A stretch of DNA of 64,000 bases, from contig JAURXZ010000006.1 of assembly GCA_030654175.1 (NCBI GenBank), forward strand, positions 186,001 to 250,000, written 5' to 3'. This DNA comes from Bacteroidia bacterium. GTDB lineage: Bacteria; Bacteroidota; Bacteroidia; 2-12-FULL-35-15. This document shows positions 7,725-16,300 of this stretch, piece after piece. A program made the translations under genes and the position numbers. Position 1 is the first letter of the stretch, and each line of letters opens with the position of its first letter. The notes beneath the pieces were generated by a model. It searched no databases. It was not told the origin of the DNA and saw nothing but the letters and a program-made list of their open reading frames with translations.

Positions 7725-9137
7725 TTGAAAACGAGACTACTGATATTATTCTTTACGACAACTGCTAGAATTGTACTGGCACAGACAAGCGTTTTTGGGC
7801 AAATTAAATTAGTGCAAAGCACGCTTGATTCTCTTAAACTTGAAAAACTAAATAAAAACATCAAAAAAGGATTTTATGGGGAGGTGACAAGCGTTGTTGT
7901 TTATCACGACAGCAATGTGGTTTTTGAAAAGTATTATAACGGTGCCAGACCGAATGATTTATTGACAATGCGCTCAGGAATGAAAAGCATAACGGCCTTA
8001 TTAATTGGTATAGCAATAAAGGAGCAATTAATTAAATCAGAAAATGAACCAGTAATAAATTATTTCAAAAATGAAGAAATTTTAAATCTTGATGATAGAA
8101 AAAAAGCAATTACAATTTCAGATATACTGAAAATGTCTTCTGGAATTGAATGGCATGAAATCCAGCCGCCAATCCCCGACCCGAGAAATAGTATTATGCA
8201 AATGGTGGCAGCAAAAGATCAGGCCGCTTTTGTCTTAAATCAAAAGATGGATACCCTACCTAATTCAATATTTCTGTATAACAGCGGTCATTCGGAAATA
8301 CTTGATAGAATCATTCTAAATTCAACAGGGAAAACCACACCCTTGTATGCCAAAGAAAAATTGTTCGCTCCACTTGGGATTAATGAATTTTATTGGAAAG
8401 ATGGAAGTTTTACAGAAAAATCATCAAAAGACATTCACTATAATAAAAATGAAATATCCCTTAACCTAAAGTCTGTTGACATGCTTAAACTGGGTGTGTT
8501 GATCTTAAACAAGGGCAAATGGAATAACCAACAAATTATTGACACAACATGGTTACATAAAACGTTTAAAGAGTACTTTATTTCCGGTAATGATGTTCAT
8601 TATGGCTATCAATGGTACATTTGTAATTATCCTTCTGGTTTTATAGTATACAATACTGCAGGTGGAGGCGACCAATATATTAATGTAATTCCAGCACTAA
8701 ATATGGTTGTTGTCACGACTGCTAAACATTTTTCCGGAGATAATAAGAACAATGGACTTCTTCGTTTTCACATTATGCAATCCCATCCAGAATTCAAATC
8801 GATTCTTCTAGAAAAGACAAATGAAATTTTACGTTCAGACACAATAGTGGAATCAAGCTTTGATTTGGGCGTCATAGCACGAGATTTATTAGAGTGTGGC
8901 TTATATAATGAAGCAATTAAGCTCAGTGATATCATCATATATAGGAATGAAGCGACTTATAGGACATATTTGAGAAAAGGTAATGCGTATAAAATGTTAA
9001 GTGAAACTGATAAGGCTATAGAATCGTTTCAGAAGTCATTACCTTTAAATCCAGGCAAGACGTACGTAGAGAAACAAGACAAGAAATTTTGTAAGAAACA
9101 AATTAAAAACCCTACCCATAAATGCACCTACCAGTAA
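7725..9137 (+). CDS. serine hydrolase (beta-lactamase/class C-like fold) with C-terminal TPR
   Basis: 470 residues starting at a TTG; no ATG lies suitably upstream and the TTG is followed at once by a signal peptide (KTRLLILFFTTTARIVLAQ), so export is likely. The catalytic Ser-x-x-Lys motif is SGMK at residues 84-87. The second motif is YNS near residue 184 (family form YxN or YSN), and GGGDQ near 315 replaces the KTG/HTG triad. Residues ~385-455 look like two TPR-type helical repeats (ALKLSDIIIYRNEATYRTYLRKGNAYKML form). The family covers penicillin-binding-protein-like peptidases, esterases and beta-lactamases; the substrate cannot be told. It is the only gene of its unit; its final codons and stop lie in the left arm of hairpin 5. 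Confidence 0.85.
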   Translation: MKTRLLILFFTTTARIVLAQTSVFGQIKLVQSTLDSLKLEKLNKNIKKGFYGEVTSVVVYHDSNVVFEKYYNGARPNDLLTMRSGMKSITALLIGIAIKEQLIKSENEPVINYFKNEEILNLDDRKKAITISDILKMSSGIEWHEIQPPIPDPRNSIMQMVAAKDQAAFVLNQKMDTLPNSIFLYNSGHSEILDRIILNSTGKTTPLYAKEKLFAPLGINEFYWKDGSFTEKSSKDIHYNKNEISLNLKSVDMLKLGVLILNKGKWNNQQIIDTTWLHKTFKEYFISGNDVHYGYQWYICNYPSGFIVYNTAGGGDQYINVIPALNMVVVTTAKHFSGDNKNNGLLRFHIMQSHPEFKSILLEKTNEILRSDTIVESSFDLGVIARDLLECGLYNEAIKLSDIIIYRNEATYRTYLRKGNAYKMLSETDKAIESFQKSLPLNPGKTYVEKQDKKFCKKQIKNPTHKCTYQ

Positions 9138-9248
9138 TTGGCGCGGACGAGGTAATATAAAGTTTTGTATCTTTAAAAAACCATTTGTAGGTATAGAAAG
9201 TTGAGTGTTCCAAACGCCAACTACTGATAGCTGCAAACCGTTATGCCC
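9111..9248 (+). other. attC-like hairpin 5 (cassette boundary)
   Basis: The arm at 9123-9143 pairs with 9215-9235 over 21 positions with three mismatches (core AGTAATTGGCG with CGCCAACTACT). The right end is CCGTTATGCCC, with GTTATGCCC at 9240-9248. The left end is degenerate (CCCATAAAT around 9115 instead of the GCATAAC expected from the left boundary at 7689), which makes this the weakest closed boundary of the array. The stop codon of the serine hydrolase lies inside the left arm. Confidence 0.55.
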
Positions 9249-9360
9249 AATGCAAGTAGACAGGTCAAACTCACACAGAGCGGTAAGCCTTACAACTATG
9301 TCGCTCTTTTTCGTTATATTTTTTGATCAAGCCTGCGCTTTTGGTGGATATTTTCCAGTT

Positions 9361-9903
9361 TTATTTACTCAGTTCATACCTCTTTTTCGGTTTTCTGTAA
9401 ATAGCCCGAAAATTCACCTGTGTACCAATTGTAATTATGGAATCAATTCCCATATCAATAAAAGGTGATATGATACCAAGATCGAACTGACATATTAAAC
9501 CTATATTTATATTCCCTATATATTTCTTTCCTTTCCGATGATAAGGTATGTTTTCGAAATTTGGCCCGGGTATAAAAAAGAATTTATATCCCCCATATAT
9601 ATCTAAGTTCAATCTTTTATAATTCAAAAAACGATATTGTACATTTAAACCCGTACACAACACTTTTAATGGAGGAGTGTATATTAATTCAAACATTAAA
9701 CGTGCATTTTTTTTGAATTTACCAGGGTCTTCTTCATTCGACCATTTAAACCTGGGCGAGAGATACCTCAAATTAAGACTCGGAGACTCTAAAGCATTGT
9801 TTGTGCTTGCTCCACATTCTATTCCCCAAGACCTTTCAACTAACGATTGGCAGAATATTGGCAAGGACAAATGGCATAAAATCAAGAGAAAGGGCAATTT
9901 CAT
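9361..9903 (-). CDS. hypothetical secreted protein, possible small outer-membrane beta-barrel
   Basis: 180 residues. Signal peptide MKLPFLLILCHLSLPIFCQ; the Cys is not followed by typical lipoprotein spacing, so signal peptidase I cleavage is more likely. The mature part alternates aromatic and polar residues in short strands (LNVQYRFLNYKRLNLDIYGGYKFFF; GNINIGLICQFDLGIISPFIDMGID), as in outer-membrane beta-barrels of Bacteroidota. It is the single gene of the unit 9240-9908 and reads against the direction of the attC-like sites. Its ATG lies 4 bp from the GCATAAC boundary, so the boundary occupies the ribosome-binding region. No family recognised. Confidence 0.65.
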   Translation of the reverse strand: MKLPFLLILCHLSLPIFCQSLVERSWGIECGASTNNALESPSLNLRYLSPRFKWSNEEDPGKFKKNARLMFELIYTPPLKVLCTGLNVQYRFLNYKRLNLDIYGGYKFFFIPGPNFENIPYHRKGKKYIGNINIGLICQFDLGIISPFIDMGIDSIITIGTQVNFRAIYRKPKKRYELSK

Positions 9904-9907
9904 TTTT

Positions 9908-9914
9908 GCATAAC
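9908..9914 (+). other. right boundary of first cassette array (half site)
   Basis: GCATAAC is the reverse complement of the first seven bases of the left end of the same unit (GTTATGC at 9240). It is followed by GGCC, as in other opening elements. I cannot find the partner arm or a closing GTT element in the next 170 bp, so the hairpin has decayed or the array ends here. Confidence 0.5.
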
Positions 9915-10131
9915 GGCCATTTCAGGCTTTTATTGCGTTTGCTTGCGCACGATTGACATACTGACTTATTTTTCTAACGCATTTCCACAGCAGACTGCAA
10001 ATTTTTCAGTTCATCATTCTTTCATAAATTTCTCGGCAGACAGTCTTTCGTTGACTTAAAAATATTTGTACCCCCTCCTAAAAATCGGACTTTATAAAAG
10101 TAGACGTTGTAGCATCTATTAGAATTAAAAA

Positions 10132-10166
10132 AAAATGTGATCCGACACAAGTTCGAATCACATTTT
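10132..10166 (-). terminator. rho-independent terminator of pyrH-frr
   Basis: Perfect 10-bp arms AAAATGTGAT (10132-10141) and ATCACATTTT (10157-10166). On the minus strand the stem is followed by a run of T, giving intrinsic termination 68 bp downstream of the frr stop codon. Confidence 0.85.
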
Positions 10167-10233
10167 CGCAAAATATCAGGAGTAAAAATATGGGTGTATA
10201 GTCTTTATCTTTATGATATATAAATAGTGTTGA

Positions 10234-10797
10234 TTATACAGTCATAATTTCTTTTTCTTTAATTTCAAGATGTTTATCGCATTTCACAACAAAGCCATCA
10301 GTAAGCTGTTGTACCTTTACTTCGCTCTCTTTTATTTCATCTTCAGGAACATTATTTTTTAGCAATTTTTTTAATTCTTCGTTGGCTTCTTTACGGATAG
10401 TGCGGATGCTCACTTTTGCATTTTCAGCTTCTGATTTTGCTTTTTTTACCAGATCTTTTCTGCGCTCTTCGGTTAAAGCCGGAACTAAAATGCGAATTAA
10501 TACACCATCATTTTGTGGATTTAAGCCAAGGTTAGCGGCCATTATCGCTTTTTCAATTGGAGTTAGCGTTGCTTTTTCCCAAGGTTGAATTACCAATGTC
10601 CGTGCATCTGCTGTATTGATACTTGCAACCTGATTCAATGGTGTTTTAGAACCATAATAATCTACCAATATTGATTCAAGCATAGTTGGACTTGCTTTTC
10701 CTGCACGTACCTTCACTAATTCAGCTTCCAAATGCGAAAGGCATTTCTCCATTTGTTCTTTGGTATCGTCTAATATAAATTGAATGTCTTCGTTCAT
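10234..10797 (-). CDS. frr: ribosome recycling factor
   Basis: 187 residues, the normal length. It splits the post-termination ribosome together with EF-G so that subunits can be reused. The sequence follows the RRF family throughout: an N-terminal helix with EAELVKVRAGKASP, then YYGSKTPLNQVASI, the domain II strand NDGVLIRILVPALTEERRKDLVKKAK, and the long C-terminal helix. The ATG start is the usual family start. It lies 130 bp downstream of pyrH on the same strand, the conserved pyrH-frr pair, and ends before the terminator at 10132-10166. In many bacteria rpsB and tsf precede this pair; here they are about 48 kb away at the other end of the window. Confidence 0.97.
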   Translation of the reverse strand: MNEDIQFILDDTKEQMEKCLSHLEAELVKVRAGKASPTMLESILVDYYGSKTPLNQVASINTADARTLVIQPWEKATLTPIEKAIMAANLGLNPQNDGVLIRILVPALTEERRKDLVKKAKSEAENAKVSIRTIRKEANEELKKLLKNNVPEDEIKESEVKVQQLTDGFVVKCDKHLEIKEKEIMTV

Positions 10798-10927
10798 AAT
10801 CTTTAATTTGATAATTTGATGATTTGAAAATGTGATGATTTTTGCGTCCTTTTTTTAACCAATTTGAAGATGTAAATGTAATTGATTTTCAATTTACAAA
10901 ATCATCAAATTTTTGAATTGTACTTTA

Positions 10928-11635
10928 TTAAAACTCCACCAAGGTACCAACTTTATTACCTTCTATTATTCTTTTTAGATTTCCGGGCTTGTTCATATCA
11001 AAAATAATGATGGGTAATTTATTTTCATTACAAAGTGTAAAGGCTGTCATATCCATTATTTCCAGGCCTTTTTCATATACCTCACTAAAAGTAATGGTCT
11101 CGTATTTTGTGGCGGTTTTATCTTTTTCAGGATCGGCAGTATAAATACCATCAACGCGGGTTCCTTTCAAAATGATATCCGCTTCAATTTCAATGGCACG
11201 TAAGGTTGCTGCTGTATCAGTTGTAAAATAAGGGTTTCCGGTACCGGCACCAAAAATCACCACACGATGTTTTTCAAGATGGCGAACTGCACGTCTGCGA
11301 ATAAAATGCTCACAGATCTGTTCCATTTTAATTGCCGATTGAAGTCTGGTTTCTACCTTAATTGCTTCCAATGCAGATTGTAAAGCCATTGAATTAATAA
11401 CCGTAGCAAGCATTCCCATATAGTCGCCTTGCACACGGTCCATACCGCCTTCAGCAGCTTGTATCCCTCTGAAAATATTTCCACCACCAATTACAACAGC
11501 CACTTGAATTCCCATTTCTGAAATTTCCTTGATCTGTTCGGCATATTCACTTAAACGTTCGTGATCAATACCAAATTGTTTTTTACCCATTAAAGATTCA
11601 CCACTTAATTTTAAAAGAATGCGTTTGTATTTCAT
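10928..11635 (-). CDS. pyrH: UMP kinase
   Basis: 235 residues. Phosphorylates UMP to UDP with ATP in the cytoplasm (pyrimidine nucleotide synthesis). Visible family motifs: KLSGESLMG at the N-terminus, [10 protein letters not shown] (phosphate loop), the [14 protein letters not shown] helix, [27 protein letters not shown], and the C-terminal [16 protein letters not shown]. It is of the hexameric bacterial amino-acid-kinase fold, unrelated to eukaryotic UMP kinase. It precedes frr with a 130-bp gap that contains AT-rich inverted repeats. About 145 bp separate its start from the Lcl-domain gene upstream, enough for its own promoter. Confidence 0.97.
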   Translation of the reverse strand: MKYKRILLKLSGESLMGKKQFGIDHERLSEYAEQIKEISEMGIQVAVVIGGGNIFRGIQAAEGGMDRVQGDYMGMLATVINSMALQSALEAIKVETRLQSAIKMEQICEHFIRRRAVRHLEKHRVVIFGAGTGNPYFTTDTAATLRAIEIEADIILKGTRVDGIYTADPEKDKTATKYETITFSEVYEKGLEIMDMTAFTLCNENKLPIIIFDMNKPGNLKRIIEGNKVGTLVEF

Positions 11636-11780
11636 TTTTTATTAGAATTATTTTTTATTTTTTTGAATTATATATTTTAAAGCTGAAGGTGATTTTTTGA
11701 TTTCTTTTCGTTGTTCTTTCTGCTTCTTAACCTTCTGAATAAAGGTAGTAATTTCTGCTTTACCGATTTAATAATAATAG

Positions 11781-13628
11781 TTAAAAAGAACGAATAGCAC
11801 GAACTCTAAAGCCATTTGGTTTAGTGTTCACGGTTTGCATCACACCATTACCTACTTGGATCCAAACATAGTTTTGATCAGCTTCACTGGATGTCCAATA
11901 ATAGCTGCCCATAAAACCGCCTATTTCTAAATTGTTTAAACAAAGAATGTTCAATTCATCTTTACTTGGTAAATACCAGTCACTGTAACTGTTCAATACT
12001 AAATCATTACACAATTGAGCCGCATAGGTTCCTGCTCCCTGACTGGCAACAATCGTGTTTGTATTTGCATTTCCTGTGCCTAATGCTGTTGCTGTTGCTC
12101 CCGTTATTGTATTGGTTCCATTGTTCCACTGTATGCTAGAACTTTGGTCGCTTGGTGCAGCTATTAATCCATGTGGTACGTTTGCATCATAACCAGGGTC
12201 ACCAGATTGTAAAACGTAGGCAACAATACCTCCCTGATGGCTCGCTCCAATTCCAGCTGTAAAACTTAGCTCATTTCCATAAGCGGTCCCTATACTATTA
12301 GTGGCATAAGCTCTTACATAATAAATGGTGCCAACTGTTAAGCCAGCCATTGAGCTTGTAAATATTCCTGCTCCGGTACCGTCCGTTGTTATATTGTCAA
12401 CTATTGTTGGATTTGTAGATATGCTCCAGCATACACCTCTTGCTGTAACTGCTGCACCACCATCATTTGTTATATTACCCCCACTAGCTTCAGCGCTTAG
12501 GCTTACTCCGGATACTGCGGTGGTAGTTAGCGTTGCAAGTACAGCCACAGTTGTAAAACTTTCCTGGTTGCCATACATGGTACCGGCAATGCTGATAGCA
12601 TAAGCCCGTACATAATAAGTGGTGCCTACAGCAAGTCCTGTTATATTGCTTGTAAATGTTCCAGTACCTGCACCATTAGTGGTTTTAATATCAGCTGTTG
12701 TTGGATTTGGAGATGTGCTCCAGCATACGCCACGTACGGTAATTTCCCCACCTCCATCGCTGGTAATATTTCCACCACTTGTAGCCGAAACATTTGTAAT
12801 GGCAGATACTACTGTGGTTGTAAGAGTTGGATAGGTGGCTCCTAACCATGCAGGTATGTTTGCAGTGTTAAGCTGTAAATATTGGCCGGGTATGCCAACA
12901 GGTATCATAACCCATGCTGTACCATTCCAGTATTGCATATCTCCGGCATTATTTCCGGCAGGTTTATTTAATATTTGTGCATCACCACTTGTAGCATTCC
13001 AGTCGGCATTTACATTCACTTCGGCACCAGCTGCAATACCTGCCAGCTTAATTGAATCAACGGCCGGATAAGAGTTTTTTGCAGTATTAGCTAACACTTC
13101 TGTGTTATTAGTTACACTTGTTTGAAAGTCGCTGATCTGTGAAGCAGGAATTGTAATACCTGTACTTTTATCCCAGGCAGTAAAAACAGGATCTGTTTCA
13201 GTGATTGTGCCTAAGAGGGAATCAGCAGTTTTCGCATGCAAAGCATAAGGGATACTTAATAACTGGCTTGTTCCGGAAATGCTGTAATTAGTTCCTCCTG
13301 TGATGTCGGTTTCAGTTTTTATAAAATACGGTCCGTTTGCCCAATTGATAGCATCAAACCCTGTCCCCCCTCCTATTTCAATACTCACCAAACCATTCAC
13401 ATTGGTTGTTGGGGTCTGTGTTTCAACATATACAGGAGTTCCTGTTGATGAACCCTGCAAAATGCTTATTTGCATACCTATAACAGTTGAAGTAACTAAA
13501 GCATCACCACTGTTGCGGATAACGGCCTGATAACTCATTTTTTGAGGCGCCTGGGCGAAGGAGTTGAAAGTTAAAAGTTGAAAGCTAAAAATTAAAACTG
13601 TTGTGAAAAATAGAATTACTTTTTTCAT
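11781..13628 (-). CDS. secreted modular protein: N-terminal surface domain, two fibronectin-like repeats, C-terminal Lcl (DUF1566) domain
   Basis: 615 residues with signal peptide (ends FNSFAQ). Residues 28-140 carry the APQKMSYQAVIRN ... LLSIPYALHAKTAD block found at the start of many Bacteroidota surface proteins. Around 265-360 and 365-450 are two related repeats of ~90 residues (GGNITSDGGGEITVRGVCWS ... TGLAVGTTYYVRAYA; GGNITNDGGAAVTARGVCWS ... GLTVGTIYYVRAYA), resembling fibronectin type III-like modules. The C-terminal ~150 residues (SDWYLPSKDELNILCLN ... YYWTSSEAD ... FRVRAIRSF) are a DUF1566/Lcl domain, a C-type-lectin-like fold that may bind carbohydrate. It begins 15 bp after the 13644-14132 gene, so the two are probably cotranscribed. 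There is no obvious T9SS tail. Confidence 0.85.
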   Translation of the reverse strand: MKKVILFFTTVLIFSFQLLTFNSFAQAPQKMSYQAVIRNSGDALVTSTVIGMQISILQGSSTGTPVYVETQTPTTNVNGLVSIEIGGGTGFDAINWANGPYFIKTETDITGGTNYSISGTSQLLSIPYALHAKTADSLLGTITETDPVFTAWDKSTGITIPASQISDFQTSVTNNTEVLANTAKNSYPAVDSIKLAGIAAGAEVNVNADWNATSGDAQILNKPAGNNAGDMQYWNGTAWVMIPVGIPGQYLQLNTANIPAWLGATYPTLTTTVVSAITNVSATSGGNITSDGGGEITVRGVCWSTSPNPTTADIKTTNGAGTGTFTSNITGLAVGTTYYVRAYAISIAGTMYGNQESFTTVAVLATLTTTAVSGVSLSAEASGGNITNDGGAAVTARGVCWSISTNPTIVDNITTDGTGAGIFTSSMAGLTVGTIYYVRAYATNSIGTAYGNELSFTAGIGASHQGGIVAYVLQSGDPGYDANVPHGLIAAPSDQSSSIQWNNGTNTITGATATALGTGNANTNTIVASQGAGTYAAQLCNDLVLNSYSDWYLPSKDELNILCLNNLEIGGFMGSYYWTSSEADQNYVWIQVGNGVMQTVNTKPNGFRVRAIRSF

Positions 13629-13643
13629 GGATTTGAGTGTTTA

Positions 13644-14132
13644 TTAATTTTTAATGATCTTAAATATTTTCATCTCTCTATTGTTTTGGATCACTTTAAT
13701 AAAATAAGTAGCAGGAACAAGGTTTTCCATTGAAATAATTGTTTCAGCAGCACTTACTTTTTTACTTTCTATAAGTTTAGAACTGATATCGTAAAGTTGA
13801 TAATTCAGATCTTCAATTTTGTAATCGTCTACTTTCAGTTTCACATAATCAATTGTTGGATTTGGATATGCCGAGCACAAAAGGTTTACCGCTTTAGCTT
13901 CTGCAATACCTGATACAATTGAAATTTCGTAGGGCTGCTGTACTCCTTGCGCTACAGAACCATTCGTTCCACTTGCAGTGGTGTAAACAACCTGCCCGAC
14001 AGAATAGCTCACCGAGCCATCAGTCCCCGATATGTTACCACCTGAGGCAAGTATCGTTTTTTGGGCATATAATGCCGGTAGGCTACAGCCTATAAAGAGT
14101 ATGAGACTTAATATAATTTTTTTATGCTGCAT
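13644..14132 (-). CDS. small T9SS-exported surface protein
   Basis: 162 residues. Signal peptide (IILSLILFIGCSLPALYAQ), a short Gly/Ser-rich domain (ILASGGNISGTDGSVSYSVGQVVYTT ... VAQGVQQPYEI form, ~25-72) and a C-terminal T9SS type A sorting domain (CSAYPNPTIDYVKLKV ... YDISSKLI ... PATYFIKVIQNNREMKIFKIIK). This small architecture commonly sits directly in front of Lcl/FISUMP-type surface genes in Bacteroidota, as it does here with a 15-bp gap. The pair may be exported or displayed together; the function is not known. Confidence 0.85.
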   Translation of the reverse strand: MQHKKIILSLILFIGCSLPALYAQKTILASGGNISGTDGSVSYSVGQVVYTTASGTNGSVAQGVQQPYEISIVSGIAEAKAVNLLCSAYPNPTIDYVKLKVDDYKIEDLNYQLYDISSKLIESKKVSAAETIISMENLVPATYFIKVIQNNREMKIFKIIKN

Positions 14133-14188
14133 TGGTACGTCAGATTATAATGAAAATTTCAAATTCAATTTTCTTGTATTCATTAACA

Positions 14189-15178
14189 TTATTTGCGAAT
14201 AATATATTCCACTTTTTCAGGATTCATTTTAACAGACCTGATTTCAGAAGGATATTTCATTAACTGAACTTTAAGTTTATTACTTCCCGGTTCAATTTTT
14301 AAATAATCAACCACTGCACGGAACTGCAAAGCATTAATTTTCTCGTAATTCTCAAAGGCAACATTATATTTTACTGATACTTTATCCGGAAAGAGCTTAA
14401 GCACATAACCTGACGGTAAATTTTCCACTTCAATAGGTAATTCGATGGTTGCTTCGGTAAATTTAGTAACATTCACCGTTGCCTGCACCGAAGTTTGTGA
14501 AAGGTCGATCAATTTTAACGCAGGTGTTTTTAAAATGTTGATTTTTAGAGAAAGGGAATCGGTGATATTTTTTAAATACACCGGTTCAGTTTCAACATAT
14601 TTAATTTTTTCAATTAGGTCGGCTGCCCCTGAAATTTTAATAAAAGCAGGGCTTAGCTTAACTGAATCGGTCTGTTGATAAAGCTTGTCAAAGTCAAGTT
14701 TTAAATTTGCTTTTACGGGTACCGTTTTAGTTATTTTTTTACTGAAATTCAGAAATATAGTATCGGGGTAGATCTTAACAACTTTTATATCATCAAATTG
14801 TGAAGTAACTTTATCGATCCTGGAATTGGTAAGCAGGTAGTTGTGATTTTTTATTCTTAATGATTTTGAATCCTTAACATCAATCAAAACCGTTTCTTTT
14901 TTCCGTTTAAGCTTGTAGATCAACAAATTGAACCCGTTTGATTTAACGTCAATGTTAATGGTTTCGGGTAGATTGTTGGAAATTACTTTATCAGAAGGCA
15001 GGTTAATATAACTTACCGGGAAGTTAAGTTCAATCGTATAATCTTTTGAAAGAGACATTGTGAGCCAAAAAAATGCCGATACTAATAAACAAAATAAAAA
15101 AGTCACCACCCGCCTGTTTAAGCGGATGCCTTCTTTTTCAGGAGTATCAGAACTATTTTTAAAAAATGGTATCTTCAT
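14189..15178 (-). CDS. YbbR/CdaR-like membrane protein
   Basis: 329 residues. One membrane segment near the N-terminus (VVTFLFCLLVSAFFWLTMSL, ~25-45) is followed by an extracytoplasmic region with the YbbR-type repeat (FPVSYINLPSDKVISNNLPETINIDVKSNG; later VPVKANLKLDF and ELPIEVENLPSGYVLKLFPDKVSVKYNV). YbbR (CdaR) proteins regulate di-adenylate cyclase in Firmicutes; in Bacteroidota the gene usually follows nusB and yajC, as here, and no cyclase gene is adjacent. About 135 bp with a strong hairpin separate it from yajC. Confidence 0.8.
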   Translation of the reverse strand: MKIPFFKNSSDTPEKEGIRLNRRVVTFLFCLLVSAFFWLTMSLSKDYTIELNFPVSYINLPSDKVISNNLPETINIDVKSNGFNLLIYKLKRKKETVLIDVKDSKSLRIKNHNYLLTNSRIDKVTSQFDDIKVVKIYPDTIFLNFSKKITKTVPVKANLKLDFDKLYQQTDSVKLSPAFIKISGAADLIEKIKYVETEPVYLKNITDSLSLKINILKTPALKLIDLSQTSVQATVNVTKFTEATIELPIEVENLPSGYVLKLFPDKVSVKYNVAFENYEKINALQFRAVVDYLKIEPGSNKLKVQLMKYPSEIRSVKMNPEKVEYIIRK

Positions 15179-15269
15179 ACGTCTTTCTAAATTAAGTCCA
15201 CCATGCTCTCCCTAAGGCAGGGAGAACCAATCCACAGGCCACCCAGGCGGCATCGTGGTACGTAGTTTC

Positions 15270-15300
15270 CTCCTAAGCTCCCCTTCAAGGAGCTTAGGAG
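15270..15300. repeat. perfect 12-bp intergenic hairpin
   Basis: CTCCTAAGCTCC (15270-15281) and GGAGCTTAGGAG (15289-15300) around a CCTTCAA loop, with the pairing extended outward by GTTTC/GAAAC and CGTGG/CCACG. There is no T-run on either side, so it looks like a dispersed repeat or an mRNA-processing element between yajC and ybbR rather than an intrinsic terminator. Confidence 0.7.
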
Positions 15301-15313
15301 AAACCACGGTTAT

Positions 15314-15634
15314 TTATTTTTGTTCTGCACCGATCATTGTGGATGAATCCATAGAAACTGCACTCTTCTCAATTTTTAGTTTGTGCCCACCTTCTACTTC
15401 AATAATAAAAGTAGTATCCTGAACATCTATGATTTTTCCGTGAATCCCGCCAATAGTAACGATTTTATCACCTTTTGCAATATTAGCACGGAATTTTTTT
15501 TGATCTTTTGATTTTTTTAATTGAGGACGGATCATAAAAAAATAAAATACTACAATAATTAAAATTAAAGGAATAAATTGTCCTAATCCTCCGGCTTGAC
15601 CGCCTGTCATTAATAAAATACTTGTTGGATTCAT
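15314..15634 (-). CDS. yajC: preprotein translocase subunit YajC
   Basis: 106 residues. Small inner-membrane partner of SecDF in the Sec translocase. The family pattern is clear: a Gly-rich N-terminus, one membrane helix (GQFIPLILIIVVFYFFMIRPQ), then a basic stretch and the soluble domain IAKGDKIVTIGGIHGKIIDV ... FIIEVEGGHKLKIEKSAV. It sits in the conserved Bacteroidota order nusB / DUF1573 / yajC / ybbR and is probably cotranscribed with the DUF1573 gene 97 bp upstream. Confidence 0.93.
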   Translation of the reverse strand: MNPTSILLMTGGQAGGLGQFIPLILIIVVFYFFMIRPQLKKSKDQKKFRANIAKGDKIVTIGGIHGKIIDVQDTTFIIEVEGGHKLKIEKSAVSMDSSTMIGAEQK

Positions 15635-15731
15635 CGTTTTTTGTTTAGTTATTGGTTTTTAGTTGTTGGTTGTTGGTTGTTAGTTTATCATTTTCAAATC
15701 AGCATATCGGTAAATTAGCACATCAGCACAT

Positions 15732-16211
15732 CTATTTCTCCGGAACAATAATGGACGCACTGATGGTTAAAGTTTTTGTGCTCGGATTACAATTGGTCAC
15801 CAAGGTTATTGTTTTTTCTACCAATCCGGACTTGCCTTCACTGTCAAATACCACGTCAATTTTACCTTCTTGTCCTGCTTTTACCGGTTGTTTTGAATAA
15901 GTAGGAACAGTACATCCGCAGCTACCTTGTGCCGAAGAAATAACGATATCGGAGCCTCCGGTATTTTTAAAAATAAAAGAATAGGATACTTTTTCACCTT
16001 GTGTAACACTTCCAAAATCATGTTTTTCTTCTGAAAATGTAATAACAGGTGCCGAACCTGCTTCAACAGGCACACCGGATGCTGTAGATGGGACATTGAT
16101 CACATCAGTTGAAATATCCGTTTCGCTTTCTTTTTTTGCTTCCTGATTACAAGCTGCTGTAATAATCAGCAGTGCTACCATTATAAGATTTACAATTGAA
16201 TTTGTTTTCAT
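15732..16211 (-). CDS. DUF1573 lipoprotein
   Basis: I start at the ATG at 16211, which gives MKTNSIVNLIMVALLIITAACN, a lipoprotein signal with lipobox TAAC; the longer frame to 16268 only adds basic residues. The mature part carries a DUF1573 domain: FSEEKHDFGSVTQGEKVSYSF, FKNTGGSDIVISSAQGSCGCTVP and GKIDVVFDSEGKSG. This Ig-like periplasmic fold is extremely common in Bacteroidota; its precise role is unknown. Position between nusB and yajC is conserved. Confidence 0.88.
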   Translation of the reverse strand: MKTNSIVNLIMVALLIITAACNQEAKKESETDISTDVINVPSTASGVPVEAGSAPVITFSEEKHDFGSVTQGEKVSYSFIFKNTGGSDIVISSAQGSCGCTVPTYSKQPVKAGQEGKIDVVFDSEGKSGLVEKTITLVTNCNPSTKTLTISASIIVPEK

Positions 16212-16300
16212 TTTAATTTTTAAACGAATTACGAACTTGCATAAATTTTTCTGTTTTTTAATTGTCACATCGGCACATTTTCAAATCAGCACATCGCTTT

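Noticed and set aside
9205-9468. Open frame of 87 codons on the plus strand
   Set aside because: It begins in the arm of hairpin 5 and overlaps the better supported minus-strand gene with a signal peptide.
11640-11780. Open minus-strand stretch encoding GKAEITTFIQKVKKQ-type sequence before pyrH
   Set aside because: About 40 codons, lysine-rich, but no start codon after the preceding stop; more likely leader sequence.
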